Program-made: the position numbers and the translations under genes | Shown: one piece after another, positions 17,868 to 27,044 of the stretch | How positions within the stretch are numbered: the stretch's first letter is position 1 | How the letters are laid out: every line of letters starts with the position of its first letter | DNA from: DASVTR01 sp036387475 | GTDB taxonomy: Bacteria > Acidobacteriota > Blastocatellia > Pyrinomonadales > Pyrinomonadaceae | Reading direction: 5' to 3' | Length of the DNA stretch: 64,000 bases | NCBI GenBank assembly: GCA_036387475.1 | Contig: DASVTR010000016.1 | Span: 612,921-676,920 of the forward strand | The notes under the pieces: model-generated | Database searches by the model: none | What the model was told of the DNA's origin: nothing | Seen by the model: the letters and a program-made list of their open reading frames with translations, nothing else

Positions 17868-19094
17868 ATGCTGACCGCCGACCTGGCCCAGAGTTGGTAT
17901 CGAAAGGGGCGCACCGGGCCGCGCTATATTGACGCGGCTGACGAGCGCTACCTGAATGATGCTGAAGCGCTCATCAACATTTTCAGCGCGCACGAAGGAC
18001 AACAGCGCGCAGCGCTCGACGCAGCGCTCGAAGAGTACGTTGGCACGGGCACAGACTATAAAATCCTGCGCGGCCTCATCAAGCTGCTGATGGATCGTTG
18101 CACGTTTGAGACGGCGACGACCATCGAGCCTTTTGAAATCCGTCGCGCTCTCTTTCTCAAGGCGCGAGAGTTTCATCCTGTCAGCGCCACGGAAAACGAG
18201 CGCACGCAAGTAATCGAAGCAGTCGCGCGTGAGCTTAGTTGCGCGCCCGAAGAATTGCTCGCCGGACTCTACGCGGACTTGCCCGAACAGCAGCGGCTCA
18301 TAGAGTTTGAGAGCTTGCAGGCGAGGGAGTTGCTTGATCTTTACAATCTGGCGCAGGCGCAGGCGCTGCTTTATCGTTGCGTCGAGATGCGCCTCTGGGT
18401 CGAGCCGCAAGCGCCGGAAAACTATCGTGAGTTGTTCGGCGCAATCAAGGCATACAGGCTGATTCACACGATTAAGGGGAGCGCTGCGCGCGGCTATGAG
18501 ATTCGGCTCGATGGGCCGGTCTCAATGTTTCATCGCTCGCAGAAGTACGGCATACAGATGGCTGTCTTTCTGCCTGCGCTCCTGCTCTGCGCAAACTGGC
18601 GTCTACGCGCGGAGATTACAATGAAGCCGGGCAGCAGCGGCGGCGCGGGCGGTAGCGCGTTCTTCGAAATGGATAGCCGCCAGCATCAATTGCGCTCCTC
18701 TTATGTTCCTGCCGCATCGATGGAAAACCGTGTGCAGGAAAAACTGTCGGAGAGTTGGGCGGAGTTCGAGAGCCTTTGGACTTTGGAGCGAAGCAGTGAA
18801 GTGATAGACCTCGGCGAGAGCGCCTTCATTCCTGATTTCGTCATACGGCACGCGGACGGGCAAGAGTTTTATTTAGAGGTGCTGGGCTTCTGGACGCCGC
18901 GACATTTGCAAGAGCGCCTACAGGAGTTTGAGCATTACGGACGAAAGAATTTTCTCATCGCCGCGTGGGACGAACTGCGCGGCAGTCGCGATCCATTGAC
19001 GCGTATCCCGCCTCATGTGATCGTCTTCAAAAAGAATCTAGAGCCAATGGCCGTCGAGTTGGCGATAGAAAAACTGCTGAACGGAGAGCCATAA
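17868..19094 (+). CDS. Bax1-type nuclease (DUF790)
   Basis: The 408-residue protein matches DUF790. The N-terminus (LAQSWYRKGRTGPRYI) and the C-terminal PD-(D/E)xK-like core are visible: PDFVIRHADGQ (Pro322, Asp323) followed by FYLEVLGFW (Glu337). In archaea, Bax1 binds XPB and cuts DNA at the edge of unwound regions, much like XPG. Direct coupling to the helicase gene (12-nt gap) supports a helicase-nuclease machine. The usual Lys of the core is replaced by the LGFW context, as in the family. Confidence 0.88.
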   Translation: MLTADLAQSWYRKGRTGPRYIDAADERYLNDAEALINIFSAHEGQQRAALDAALEEYVGTGTDYKILRGLIKLLMDRCTFETATTIEPFEIRRALFLKAREFHPVSATENERTQVIEAVARELSCAPEELLAGLYADLPEQQRLIEFESLQARELLDLYNLAQAQALLYRCVEMRLWVEPQAPENYRELFGAIKAYRLIHTIKGSAARGYEIRLDGPVSMFHRSQKYGIQMAVFLPALLLCANWRLRAEITMKPGSSGGAGGSAFFEMDSRQHQLRSSYVPAASMENRVQEKLSESWAEFESLWTLERSSEVIDLGESAFIPDFVIRHADGQEFYLEVLGFWTPRHLQERLQEFEHYGRKNFLIAAWDELRGSRDPLTRIPPHVIVFKKNLEPMAVELAIEKLLNGEP

Positions 19095-19154
19095 ACCCAC
19101 TTCGCCGGGTAAACTTGGGATTCAATCACAAGCGCTTTTTAGTGAGGAGAAGAT

Positions 19155-19493
19155 ATGTGGCGATGCTTAAAGTGCGGAGAGGAAGTTGATGATAATTTTA
19201 CGGAGTGCTGGAATTGCCGAGCCGATAAAAACGGCAACTTACCGGAAGGCTATCTTTCGATTCATGAAAACATAGCGGCGGAAAATAGAGCCATCGCGCC
19301 CGAACGACCACGCTCCATCACTTGCCTGCGTTGCGGCGACGAGCTTAAGTATGACGGAACGATACACTTCAGTCATAGTCCGATGTGGTTGACGGGAGAG
19401 TTGAAAGTCCTGGATAAGCATTTAGAAATGTACGTTTGTCTTCGGTGCGGGCATGTCGAATTTATCATGCCTAACTCCGTCGTTCGATTGTAG
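19155..19493 (+). CDS. Four-CxxC zinc-ribbon protein
   Basis: This 112-residue protein has four CxxC knuckles: CLKC and CWNC in the first half, CLRC and CLRC in the second, sufficient for two zinc ribbons. The family is not recognised. Its stop is 2 nt before the start of the exonuclease gene, so the two are translationally coupled. It lies 60 nt after the Bax1 gene. A nucleic-acid-binding accessory role in the repair cluster is inference from position. Confidence 0.75.
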   Translation: MWRCLKCGEEVDDNFTECWNCRADKNGNLPEGYLSIHENIAAENRAIAPERPRSITCLRCGDELKYDGTIHFSHSPMWLTGELKVLDKHLEMYVCLRCGHVEFIMPNSVVRL

Positions 19494-19495
19494 CG

Positions 19496-20062
19496 ATGCA
19501 CTTTAACATCAAGCAGTTTTACACTCCGGCGCTCGAAATTTACGAATTAAACGAGCGCTCTCTCATCATTGACACGGAAACGGTCGGGGCCGGGCCAACC
19601 GTTGAGATAATCGAACTCGCGCTCGGCGACACAAGCGGGCAGATTATTTATGAGACGCTGGTGCAGCCTGTCTTCAATGCGCTGCCTCCGCCTTCAAAGC
19701 ATCATCGCTTCGACAAAACGGAATTGAGAAGCGCGCCACACTGGACGGACATTTGGCCCACCATCTCAACGCTCATAGAGGGTCGCCTGCTCGTCGCATA
19801 TAACGCGGCTTTTGACCGTCGTGCGCTGGCGGCGACCTGCTCGCGTTATCAGCACAGCACAGGGGAGCGTGGCTGGCGTTGCGCGATGCAGTTGGTCAAG
19901 AAAGTGACAGGTACTAAAAAATCTCTGACCTTAAATGACGCCTGCGCTCACTTCGGACTCGCGGGCGGCAATCACCGCGCCGGGCGCGACGTACAGGCGA
20001 CCTACGAACTGCTGCAAGCTTTGTCATCTCTTGAGGCGCAGGCTCACAAATCGGGCGGGTAA
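19496..20062 (+). CDS. DnaQ-like 3'-5' exonuclease (DEDDh)
   Basis: The 188-residue protein has the DEDDh set: IIDTETVG (Asp26, Glu28), YNAAFDRRAL (Asp107) and HRAGRDVQATYELL (His160, Asp165). It therefore looks like an active exonuclease related to the epsilon subunit or RNase T. It begins 2 nt after the zinc-ribbon gene. Fused polymerase or UvrC domains are absent. Its position after XPB and Bax1 suggests end trimming in the same repair process. Confidence 0.9.
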   Translation: MHFNIKQFYTPALEIYELNERSLIIDTETVGAGPTVEIIELALGDTSGQIIYETLVQPVFNALPPPSKHHRFDKTELRSAPHWTDIWPTISTLIEGRLLVAYNAAFDRRALAATCSRYQHSTGERGWRCAMQLVKKVTGTKKSLTLNDACAHFGLAGGNHRAGRDVQATYELLQALSSLEAQAHKSGG

Positions 20063-20097
20063 GGCGCGAGCCAAACAAAGCGTTGAAAGACGAGCTT

Positions 20098-21117
20098 CTA
20101 CGCTCGTACTCTTACTTCATAAAGCTCAGCCCCTTTATGATCGACCATTATCTCAACGGGCAGAAACTTCCTGATGATTTCGATATTCGTCGTCGTATGC
20201 AGAGAGAGCGGGCCGGTCAGGTAAGAGCCGCCGCCAGCGAGGGCGAGCGGGATGAGCAGTTGGTCTGCCAGATGCTCGCCGACGGGAGCATTCGTTTCGA
20301 GATAGCTTTGCGTTTCAGCGACGGCTCGCTGCGCGACCACTTCTGCACGCACGCCGCGCTCGCCCATGCCGGTGATGACCTCCGTTAACTGCGCGCTTTC
20401 GATCTCGATGGTCAGGACGTTGCCGGGGCTGTATGCGTTGTTCGATGTCTCGACGCGCAGTTGCTCGTCCTGCCAATTCAACAGCTCACGAACTACCATT
20501 AACTCTCGCTCGCCGATGCTTGGAGGAAGATTGACGACGAGCGCGCGCGCACGCTCTGCAAGAATCTTTCCGCGTTCAATCAGGTGAAGCGGTTGAAGAT
20601 GGGCGGCTGGCTCGATGTAGACGTTGAAGCGGCCTCCGCCCGGCGGATAAAAACCGTAACGCTCAAGCTCTATCGTCACCCGCGGGCCGGTGCGATTAAC
20701 GAGCGGCAGAAACGTCTTTTCGAGAAACTCAAACGGCGGCGCGTGTACGTTGTGCGTCCCGCCTTCGAGCTTAAGCAGGCTCGGCGCGTTGGCCGTCATC
20801 AACGGCGGCAGCACTGTTTGCAGCACAAGCGTCGTGCTTCCGGCTGTGCCGATGTCGAAGGCGTACTCGCCGGGCACAACTTCGCCGGGGACGAAAGTGA
20901 ACTCGCTTGCGCCGACCCTTGCGCCGTCAACCTGCGCCCGCCCGATTTCGGCGGCAGCGTTGACGGCGGTCAGGTGCTGTCGTTTCAGTCCCGGCTTGTC
21001 GCGCCGCGCGCGAACGTTATAAACGCGAAACGGCTTGCCTGTAATCAGAGAGAGCGCCAGCGACGAGCGAATAATCTGCCCGCCGCCCTCGCCGAATGAG
21101 CCGTCAATCGTCAACAT
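20098..21117 (-). CDS. rtcA: RNA 3'-terminal phosphate cyclase
   Basis: This 339-residue protein begins LTIDGSFGEGGGQIIRS, the RtcA signature, and has SLHTTTN near the C-terminus with the expected nucleotidyl-accepting His307. It converts RNA 3'-phosphate to 2',3'-cyclic phosphate using ATP through an adenylated histidine. AAGAGGA precedes the ATG. It is the last gene of a three-gene run with a flavoprotein and a membrane protein. No rtcB ligase or rtcR regulator is nearby. Confidence 0.95.
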   Translation of the reverse strand: MLTIDGSFGEGGGQIIRSSLALSLITGKPFRVYNVRARRDKPGLKRQHLTAVNAAAEIGRAQVDGARVGASEFTFVPGEVVPGEYAFDIGTAGSTTLVLQTVLPPLMTANAPSLLKLEGGTHNVHAPPFEFLEKTFLPLVNRTGPRVTIELERYGFYPPGGGRFNVYIEPAAHLQPLHLIERGKILAERARALVVNLPPSIGERELMVVRELLNWQDEQLRVETSNNAYSPGNVLTIEIESAQLTEVITGMGERGVRAEVVAQRAVAETQSYLETNAPVGEHLADQLLIPLALAGGGSYLTGPLSLHTTTNIEIIRKFLPVEIMVDHKGAELYEVRVRA

Positions 21118-21146
21118 ATTCTATCCTCTTGAAATCACCTTTTGAC

Positions 21147-22313
21147 TTAAACGTATTGCCCGGCGGCGAAGCCGGAGGCCCATGCCCATTGAAAGTTGAA
21201 GCCGCCGAGATGACCCGTCACGTCCACTACTTCGCCGATGAAGTAGAGGCCGGGCGCGCGCCGCGCTTCCATCGTCTTGGATGATAACTCGCCGGTGTCC
21301 ACGCCGCCCGCCGTCACTTCCGCTTTCCTGTAGCCTTCCGAGCCGTCGGGCACAAGCTGCCAGGCGTGCAGGCGGCTCGCAATCAATTCCAACTCCCTCA
21401 CTGAAAATTGATTGAGTGGGCGAGACGGCGCGTATAACTCACACCATGCGTGTGCGAAGCGGCGCGGTAAATACTGGCCGAGCAAGTTGGCTAATTCCAT
21501 CTCACTCCTTTGGTGCGCCGCGAAAATCAACGCCGCGTTACCTTCCGGCAGCAGGTCAATAGAGATGGCGTCGCCCCTCTTCCAGTATGAAGAGGCTTGC
21601 AGGATGGCCGGGCCGCTCAGCCCGCGATGCGTCAGCAAGATATTCTCCCTGAACTCCGCGCGGTTGCAGCGGACGAGCGCGTCCAGAGAGATGCCGCTCA
21701 AAGCTTTCATCTCTGCGAGCGTTTGCTGAGCGAAGGTTAAGGGAACGAGCGCGGGGCGCGTCTCCTGTATCGCCAGGCCAAACTGCCGCGCCACGCGATA
21801 GCCGAAATCGGTCGCGCCAATCTTCGGGATAGACAGCCCGCCCGTGGCAATCACCAGCGAGTCGCTTTCAAAAACTCCCTGATTCGTTTCCAGCACGAAC
21901 GATGATTCTTTTTCAACGCGGCGGACGAAACAGTTGAGACGAATCTCAACGCCCGCGCGCTCACACTCCGCGAGCAGCATGTTGATAATCTCGCGCGAGC
22001 TATGATCGCAGAAGAGTTGGCCCAGCTTCTTTTCGTGATAACGGATTCCATGTTTCTCAACTAGCGCAACGAAGTCTGCGGGCGTATAGCGCGAGAGCGC
22101 AGACTTGCTGAAGTTCGGGTTGGCGGAAATGAAGTTGTCGGCGCTCGTGTAGAGGTTGGTAAAGTTGCAGCGGCCACCGCCGGAAATGGCAATCTTCTTG
22201 CCCACGCGGTCGGCGTGCTCAAGGACTAGAGTGCGACGATTGCGCTTGCCCGCTTCGATAGCGCAGAACAGCCCCGCCGCTCCGCCTCCGATGATGATGA
22301 CATCCCATTTCAT
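21147..22313 (-). CDS. HI0933-family FAD-dependent oxidoreductase
   Basis: This 388-residue flavoprotein has the dinucleotide-binding motif IIGGGAAGL, the family block KKIAISGGGRCNFTN, and a C-terminal FAD segment near TGHLGGFNFQWAWASG. The family (HI0933, YhiN, BaiN) reduces unsaturated bonds in some members. The native substrate here is unknown. It starts 2 nt after the membrane-protein stop, indicating tight coupling, and is followed by rtcA after 29 nt. Confidence 0.92.
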   Translation of the reverse strand: MKWDVIIIGGGAAGLFCAIEAGKRNRRTLVLEHADRVGKKIAISGGGRCNFTNLYTSADNFISANPNFSKSALSRYTPADFVALVEKHGIRYHEKKLGQLFCDHSSREIINMLLAECERAGVEIRLNCFVRRVEKESSFVLETNQGVFESDSLVIATGGLSIPKIGATDFGYRVARQFGLAIQETRPALVPLTFAQQTLAEMKALSGISLDALVRCNRAEFRENILLTHRGLSGPAILQASSYWKRGDAISIDLLPEGNAALIFAAHQRSEMELANLLGQYLPRRFAHAWCELYAPSRPLNQFSVRELELIASRLHAWQLVPDGSEGYRKAEVTAGGVDTGELSSKTMEARRAPGLYFIGEVVDVTGHLGGFNFQWAWASGFAAGQYV

Positions 22314-22315
22314 CT

Positions 22316-23410
22316 TTAAGACGCCGGGCCAACTCCTTCCTGGATTGCCTGAGATGCCAGAGCTTCGGCAGTCTTTTCGCGCTCGATCATAAAGCGCAGC
22401 GCCAGCAGGATGACGATGTTGGAGAGCAACCCGATGAGGGCCGAGAATTGTTCTTTGTAAAACGCGAAGACCTGCGAGAGAAAAATCGAGACCAGAATCG
22501 AGCGCTCGAACATTCGATAAGCGAAGAGCCTTGAGCGGCGCAGGGAGACGACGCCGCAGAGCACGAAAAACGCCGAGAGCAGCGAGAAGCTCAAGCCCGC
22601 CCAGTCAAAGGCTGAAAGATGACGCATCTGTTCGGCGACGCGCCCGATGATGCGATAGTCGAGGATTTCCTCGCGCCGCAGGCCGACGAAAAAGATGAGC
22701 ACGAAAACGTAGGCGAGCTTAAAAATCAGTTGCCCGACGAAGAAGAGGACGAGCGCACGCTTGAACCAATGTAGCCGTATGATGCGACGGTAGAAATTCC
22801 TGACCAGCACTTTCAGACGCGAAGGCCATCTCCGCTGTGGTCGCTCGCTTAGATTTGCACGCGAGAGCGAATCCTTGAGCGCGGCGACGAGCGGGTTTGA
22901 TGCCTCGCTTTTTTCCAGATAGACGAGCGCGCGTTTCTTCTCCTCTTCGTCCAGATCGTCGAGCGCGACCTCCTCCATTTCGTGCAGCGCGTTTAAGAGA
23001 TATTCTCGGCTCGTAAACTCGCTGCGTGATTGCAGCGCACGGCCCGCCATAAAGAGCAGGATGAAAATTACGTACATGATGGCGATGGCCGGGCGGTAAA
23101 AATAGTCGTTGTCGCTCGTCACAAACTTTCCGACTTCGTCAATAAACACGCCGAAGCCGATGCCGCCAGCAATCGCGCCGAAGAATTCTGCTGCCTTCCC
23201 CAGAAATGAGAACAGAATAATAATCGAGACCATCATCAACAGCCCGCCCCAGAGGACGTGCGCGATGTGCATGCCGCCTCCGCCGAGTTGCGGATAATTT
23301 GTGAGTCGCAGGAAGAGCCGAATCGTCAGGATGGCTGCGACCGCCGCGACCAGAAAGGTTTCGAGGTAAAAGCCGATGTTGAAATTACGAATGAGAATGC
23401 TTCGTCTCAT
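22316..23410 (-). CDS. Polytopic membrane protein, unknown function
   Basis: A 364-residue protein with about seven or eight hydrophobic segments, in two blocks separated by a charged cytoplasmic-type region (about residues 130-205, rich in Glu, Lys and Arg). No family is recognised. It is the first gene of the run with the flavoprotein and rtcA, and its start region overlaps or nearly abuts the divergent hydrolase gene. Confidence 0.75.
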   Translation of the reverse strand: MRRSILIRNFNIGFYLETFLVAAVAAILTIRLFLRLTNYPQLGGGGMHIAHVLWGGLLMMVSIIILFSFLGKAAEFFGAIAGGIGFGVFIDEVGKFVTSDNDYFYRPAIAIMYVIFILLFMAGRALQSRSEFTSREYLLNALHEMEEVALDDLDEEEKKRALVYLEKSEASNPLVAALKDSLSRANLSERPQRRWPSRLKVLVRNFYRRIIRLHWFKRALVLFFVGQLIFKLAYVFVLIFFVGLRREEILDYRIIGRVAEQMRHLSAFDWAGLSFSLLSAFFVLCGVVSLRRSRLFAYRMFERSILVSIFLSQVFAFYKEQFSALIGLLSNIVILLALRFMIEREKTAEALASQAIQEGVGPAS

Positions 23411-23428
23411 GCTATCTTGCCGTCAACC

Positions 23429-24211
23429 TTGAACGCGATTCCACAGCAACAACATAAGGCCCAGAGCCTCTGGACGAAAGTGGGAGCACTCAAGATGCAC
23501 GCGCGCGTGCATCTTGAACGGGCGCCGATTAATGCCCCGGCAATCGTCCTTGTGCATGGCCTCGGCGTTTCCAGTCGTTACATGATGCCGACCGCCGAGC
23601 GCTTGTCCACACACGCACGCGTCTACGCGCCAGACCTGCCCGGCTTCGGATTAAGCGATAAGCCGCGCCGAACTCTTTCCATCCGGGAACTTGCCGACGC
23701 CCTCTCTGCGTGGATGACAGCAAACAATCTTAAGCGCGTCGTGCTGCTCGGAAATTCGCTTGGCTCGCAGATTATAGTTGATTTCGCCGTGCGCTACCCG
23801 GAGCGCGTCGAGCGCGCCGTGCTGGTTGCGCTGCCGGTTGACAGGCAGGCGCGCGGCCTCTTACGCCAGTTTGCGCGCCTGCTGCTCGACGCGTCGCGCG
23901 AACCCTTGAGCCTGCTCCCCATCGTCATCAGCGATTATCTGCGTGCGGGAATCGCGCGGGGCATACGCACGGCCCTTTATGCGCTGGCAGACCGCATTGA
24001 AGAGAAACTGCCGTTGATGCGCGCCCTAACGCTCGTCGTGCGCGGCGAAAGAGACCCGATTGTGCCGCAACGCTGGGCGGAAGACGCGACCGCGCTTCTG
24101 CCCCGTGCGCGCCTCGTCGTCATTCCGTCTGTTGCTCACGCCGTCAACTACAGCGCGCCTGATGAACTGGCGCGCGAAGTGCTGCGTTTTATGGAAGAGG
24201 AACGAAGCTAG
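23429..24211 (+). CDS. Alpha/beta-fold hydrolase
   Basis: The protein has the lid-less core: VLVHGLGVSSRY (oxyanion loop), GNSLGS (nucleophile Ser), RGERDPIVP (acid) and SVAHAVNY (His). The start is uncertain. TTG 23429 keeps the first strand (SLWTKVGALKMHARV), which homologues have. ATG 23495 has a GGGAG ribosome site but would remove most of that strand. The substrate is unknown. Divergent from the membrane-protein operon with a very short shared promoter region. Confidence 0.82.
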   Translation: MNAIPQQQHKAQSLWTKVGALKMHARVHLERAPINAPAIVLVHGLGVSSRYMMPTAERLSTHARVYAPDLPGFGLSDKPRRTLSIRELADALSAWMTANNLKRVVLLGNSLGSQIIVDFAVRYPERVERAVLVALPVDRQARGLLRQFARLLLDASREPLSLLPIVISDYLRAGIARGIRTALYALADRIEEKLPLMRALTLVVRGERDPIVPQRWAEDATALLPRARLVVIPSVAHAVNYSAPDELAREVLRFMEEERS

Positions 24212-24262
24212 AGCCGACGGCCTCGTTAAGAATGTTAACAACTATAGTCGAACAGTTTGCCC

Positions 24263-24290
24263 TTGACTTTTTATCCTCGTGTAATAGAGT
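24263..24290 (+). promoter_or_regulatory. Possible promoter of kinase gene
   Basis: TTGACT (24263-24268) and TAGAGT (24285-24290) are separated by 16 nt, about 50 nt before the kinase ATG. The -10 match is moderate. Confidence 0.4.
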
Positions 24291-24338
24291 CATCTAGCGT
24301 CTGTTAATGCCCAGAGATAGCCGCGAACTATTCCCTTA

Positions 24339-26837
24339 ATGACGCTTGCAGAGGGTACACGTTTAGGCCGCTACGAGATTCGCTCACAGCTTGGCGTGGG
24401 TGGCATGGGAGAGGTCTATCTGGCGCGCGATACCAGCCTCGCGCGGCAGGTCGCCATCAAGATTCTGCCGCCCGAACTGGCTGCCAATCAAAAGCGCATG
24501 CAGCGCTTCAATCAGGAAGCGCAGGCCGCTTCTTCGCTCAATCATCCGAACATCCTGACCATCCACGAAGTCGAACAGAGTGGGCCAACGCCCTTTATCG
24601 CCACCGAATATATAGACGGCTTGACGCTCCGCCAGCTTTTGAAAGAGAAGCGACTGAAGGTGGAAGAAGCGCTTGAGATCGCTTGTCAGACGGCGAGCGC
24701 GCTGGCGGCAGCACACGAAGCGGGCGTCGTTCATCGGGACATTAAGCCCGAAAACATCATGCTCCGCAGGGACGGCTACGTCAAAGTTCTGGACTTCGGT
24801 CTGGCTAAGCTGACCGAACGCATGGACGAGACCAGTCCCGAAGCCATCACGCAGGTCTACACGGATGTCGGCTCTGTCATCGGCACGGCCCGTTACATGT
24901 CGCCGGAACAGGCGCGCGGCCTCGAAGTGGATGGCCGCACGGACATTTTCAGTTTGGGAATCGTGCTCTATGAAATGCTGGCGGGGCGCTCGCCCTTCGG
25001 CGGCGGAACTAATCATGAGGTGGTCGCCTCTATCCTGAAGGAAGAGCCGCCGCCGCTCGACGGCTACAACCCTGAAGTCTCAGAGCGCTTGCAGGCGGCG
25101 GTCTTAAAGATGCTGGCGAAAGACAGAGACCAAAGGTATCAAACGGCCCGTGAACTGCTCACAGACATTAAGAGCATCAAGCAGGACGTGGAATGGGCCA
25201 TCAAGCACGGCGTCGCAAACGCCTCAACCGCGACCGACAAAGTAGCTTCCGGGACGGGACAGACGGAGGCTTCCGTCATCACCACGTCCGAGCGTCTGGC
25301 CCGCCCGACATCGAGCGCAGAGTATCTGGTCGAAGAGCTTAAGCGGCGCAAAAAGGGCGTTATCGTCGTGCTCTCGTTGCTCCTCACGCTGGGAGCGGTG
25401 GGCCTGCTCTACTTCGCTTTCATACGCACACGGCAAGCGATTGATTCCATCGCCGTGCTGCCCTTCGGCAACATCAGTAACGACGCCAACACGGAATATC
25501 TGACGGACGGCCTGACGGAGAGTCTTATCAATAACCTCTCGCAGCTTCCGAACCTGAAAGTGATAGCGCGCAGTTCCGTCTTTCGTTACAAAGGGCGAGA
25601 GGTTGACCCGCAGGTGGTCGGGCGGGAATTGGGCGTGCGCGCAGTCTTGACGGGAAAGGTCGTGCAGGTCGGCGACACCCTGAGCATTCAGGTCGAACTG
25701 GTTGACGTTGCCAATCAAACGCAACTCTGGGGCGAGAAGTTCAACCGGCAGGTCTCTGACATCATCAGTTTGCAGGACGAGCTATCGCGCGACATCTCAG
25801 AGAACCTGCGTCTGCGTCTGACGGGAGAAGAAAAGAAACAACTCGCCAAGCGCTACACTGAAAACCCTGAAGCTTACAGGCTCTACTGGAAGGGTCGTTA
25901 TCACTGGAACAAGCGGCGACCGGAAGATGTCAGGGAAGCGATCAGGAATTTTAAGCAGGCGATTGACCTGGACCCCAACTACGCGCTCGCTTATACGGGG
26001 CTGGCCGATTGCTACATCCTTGGAAATCTTCTGCAACTCTCGCCAAAGGGCGCGATGCCGATTGCCGCGGAGTCTGCGCGCAAAGCGCTCTCGATGGACA
26101 ACAGTCTGGCTGAAGCTCATACGTCGCTGGCGAAAATCAAGCTCTCGTTCGAGTGGGATTGGCCGGGCGCTGAAAGCGAATTCCGCAAGGCCATAGAGCT
26201 TGGCCCGGGCTACGCGACGGCGCATCAATGGTATGGCGTCTATCTTTCCGAGATGGGCCGCCACGACGAATCGCTCGCCGAGCGTAATCGCGCGCAGGTG
26301 CTGGACCCGCTCTCGCTCTCTATCCGCACGGGCCTCTGCCGCGCTTACTACTGGGCGCGGCGCTACGACGAAAGCCTCACGCATCTTCAGACGACACTCG
26401 AAAAAGACCCGCAGTATGCCGACACGCACTGGAGCTACGGCCTCGTCTACGAGCAGAAGAAGATGACAGCGGAAGCCATCGCGGCTTTTCAGAAGGCTAT
26501 AGATTTATCAAGGACGGCGGAGTTCCCGGAAGGCAAGCCGGAGATGATCGCTGCGCTCGGCCACGCCTACGCCATTGCGGGCAAACGTAGCGAGGCGGAA
26601 AAAATTCTCGAACAACTCAACGGATTAATCGCGCAGCAACGCTACGTCTCGCCCTACTCGATTGCGTTGGTCTACGCTGGCCTCGGCGACAAAGACAAGG
26701 CGTTCAGTTGGATAGAGCGCGCCTATGACGAGCGCGACGAAGCCCTTGTTCATCTGAAGGTTGACCCACGGCTTGATCCCCTGCGCTCAGACTCGCGTTT
26801 CCAGAACTGGCTCGCCCTCCTTAAACTCGCATCGTAA
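24339..26837 (+). CDS. Membrane Ser/Thr protein kinase with TolB-like and TPR regions
   Basis: This 832-residue protein has a Hanks kinase domain (about 10-280) with GVGGMGEVY, Lys41, HRDIKPEN (Asp134) and DFG (152-154), so it should be active. One membrane segment (about 340-362) separates it from a TolB-like adenylate-cyclase-associated region (SIAVLPFGN onward) and at least five TPR units. This architecture is common in Acidobacteriota. The target is unknown. The TonB receptor gene follows by about 200 nt on the same strand. Confidence 0.95.
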   Translation: MTLAEGTRLGRYEIRSQLGVGGMGEVYLARDTSLARQVAIKILPPELAANQKRMQRFNQEAQAASSLNHPNILTIHEVEQSGPTPFIATEYIDGLTLRQLLKEKRLKVEEALEIACQTASALAAAHEAGVVHRDIKPENIMLRRDGYVKVLDFGLAKLTERMDETSPEAITQVYTDVGSVIGTARYMSPEQARGLEVDGRTDIFSLGIVLYEMLAGRSPFGGGTNHEVVASILKEEPPPLDGYNPEVSERLQAAVLKMLAKDRDQRYQTARELLTDIKSIKQDVEWAIKHGVANASTATDKVASGTGQTEASVITTSERLARPTSSAEYLVEELKRRKKGVIVVLSLLLTLGAVGLLYFAFIRTRQAIDSIAVLPFGNISNDANTEYLTDGLTESLINNLSQLPNLKVIARSSVFRYKGREVDPQVVGRELGVRAVLTGKVVQVGDTLSIQVELVDVANQTQLWGEKFNRQVSDIISLQDELSRDISENLRLRLTGEEKKQLAKRYTENPEAYRLYWKGRYHWNKRRPEDVREAIRNFKQAIDLDPNYALAYTGLADCYILGNLLQLSPKGAMPIAAESARKALSMDNSLAEAHTSLAKIKLSFEWDWPGAESEFRKAIELGPGYATAHQWYGVYLSEMGRHDESLAERNRAQVLDPLSLSIRTGLCRAYYWARRYDESLTHLQTTLEKDPQYADTHWSYGLVYEQKKMTAEAIAAFQKAIDLSRTAEFPEGKPEMIAALGHAYAIAGKRSEAEKILEQLNGLIAQQRYVSPYSIALVYAGLGDKDKAFSWIERAYDERDEALVHLKVDPRLDPLRSDSRFQNWLALLKLAS

Positions 26838-27044
26838 TCCGAGCCGTGCTAAAGTGTGGCCTTGCCACGCGATGGCTTGCGGGGAACACTCCCGAAGTGT
26901 CCCTCAAACGAAGGCTCGCGCGGAAAGCATCTTGGTCATCGCCAGGCCGCTGGACGGCGGCGAATTAAACGTGCATCGCCATTCTCAACAGGCCGCTTTT
27001 CGTAGTTTCTCAGATTTCAGATACCTGCCAATTCATCGAGCATA

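Noticed and set aside
17802..18467. Minus-strand ORF of 221 codons across the helicase-Bax1 junction
   Set aside because: Antisense to two well-supported genes.
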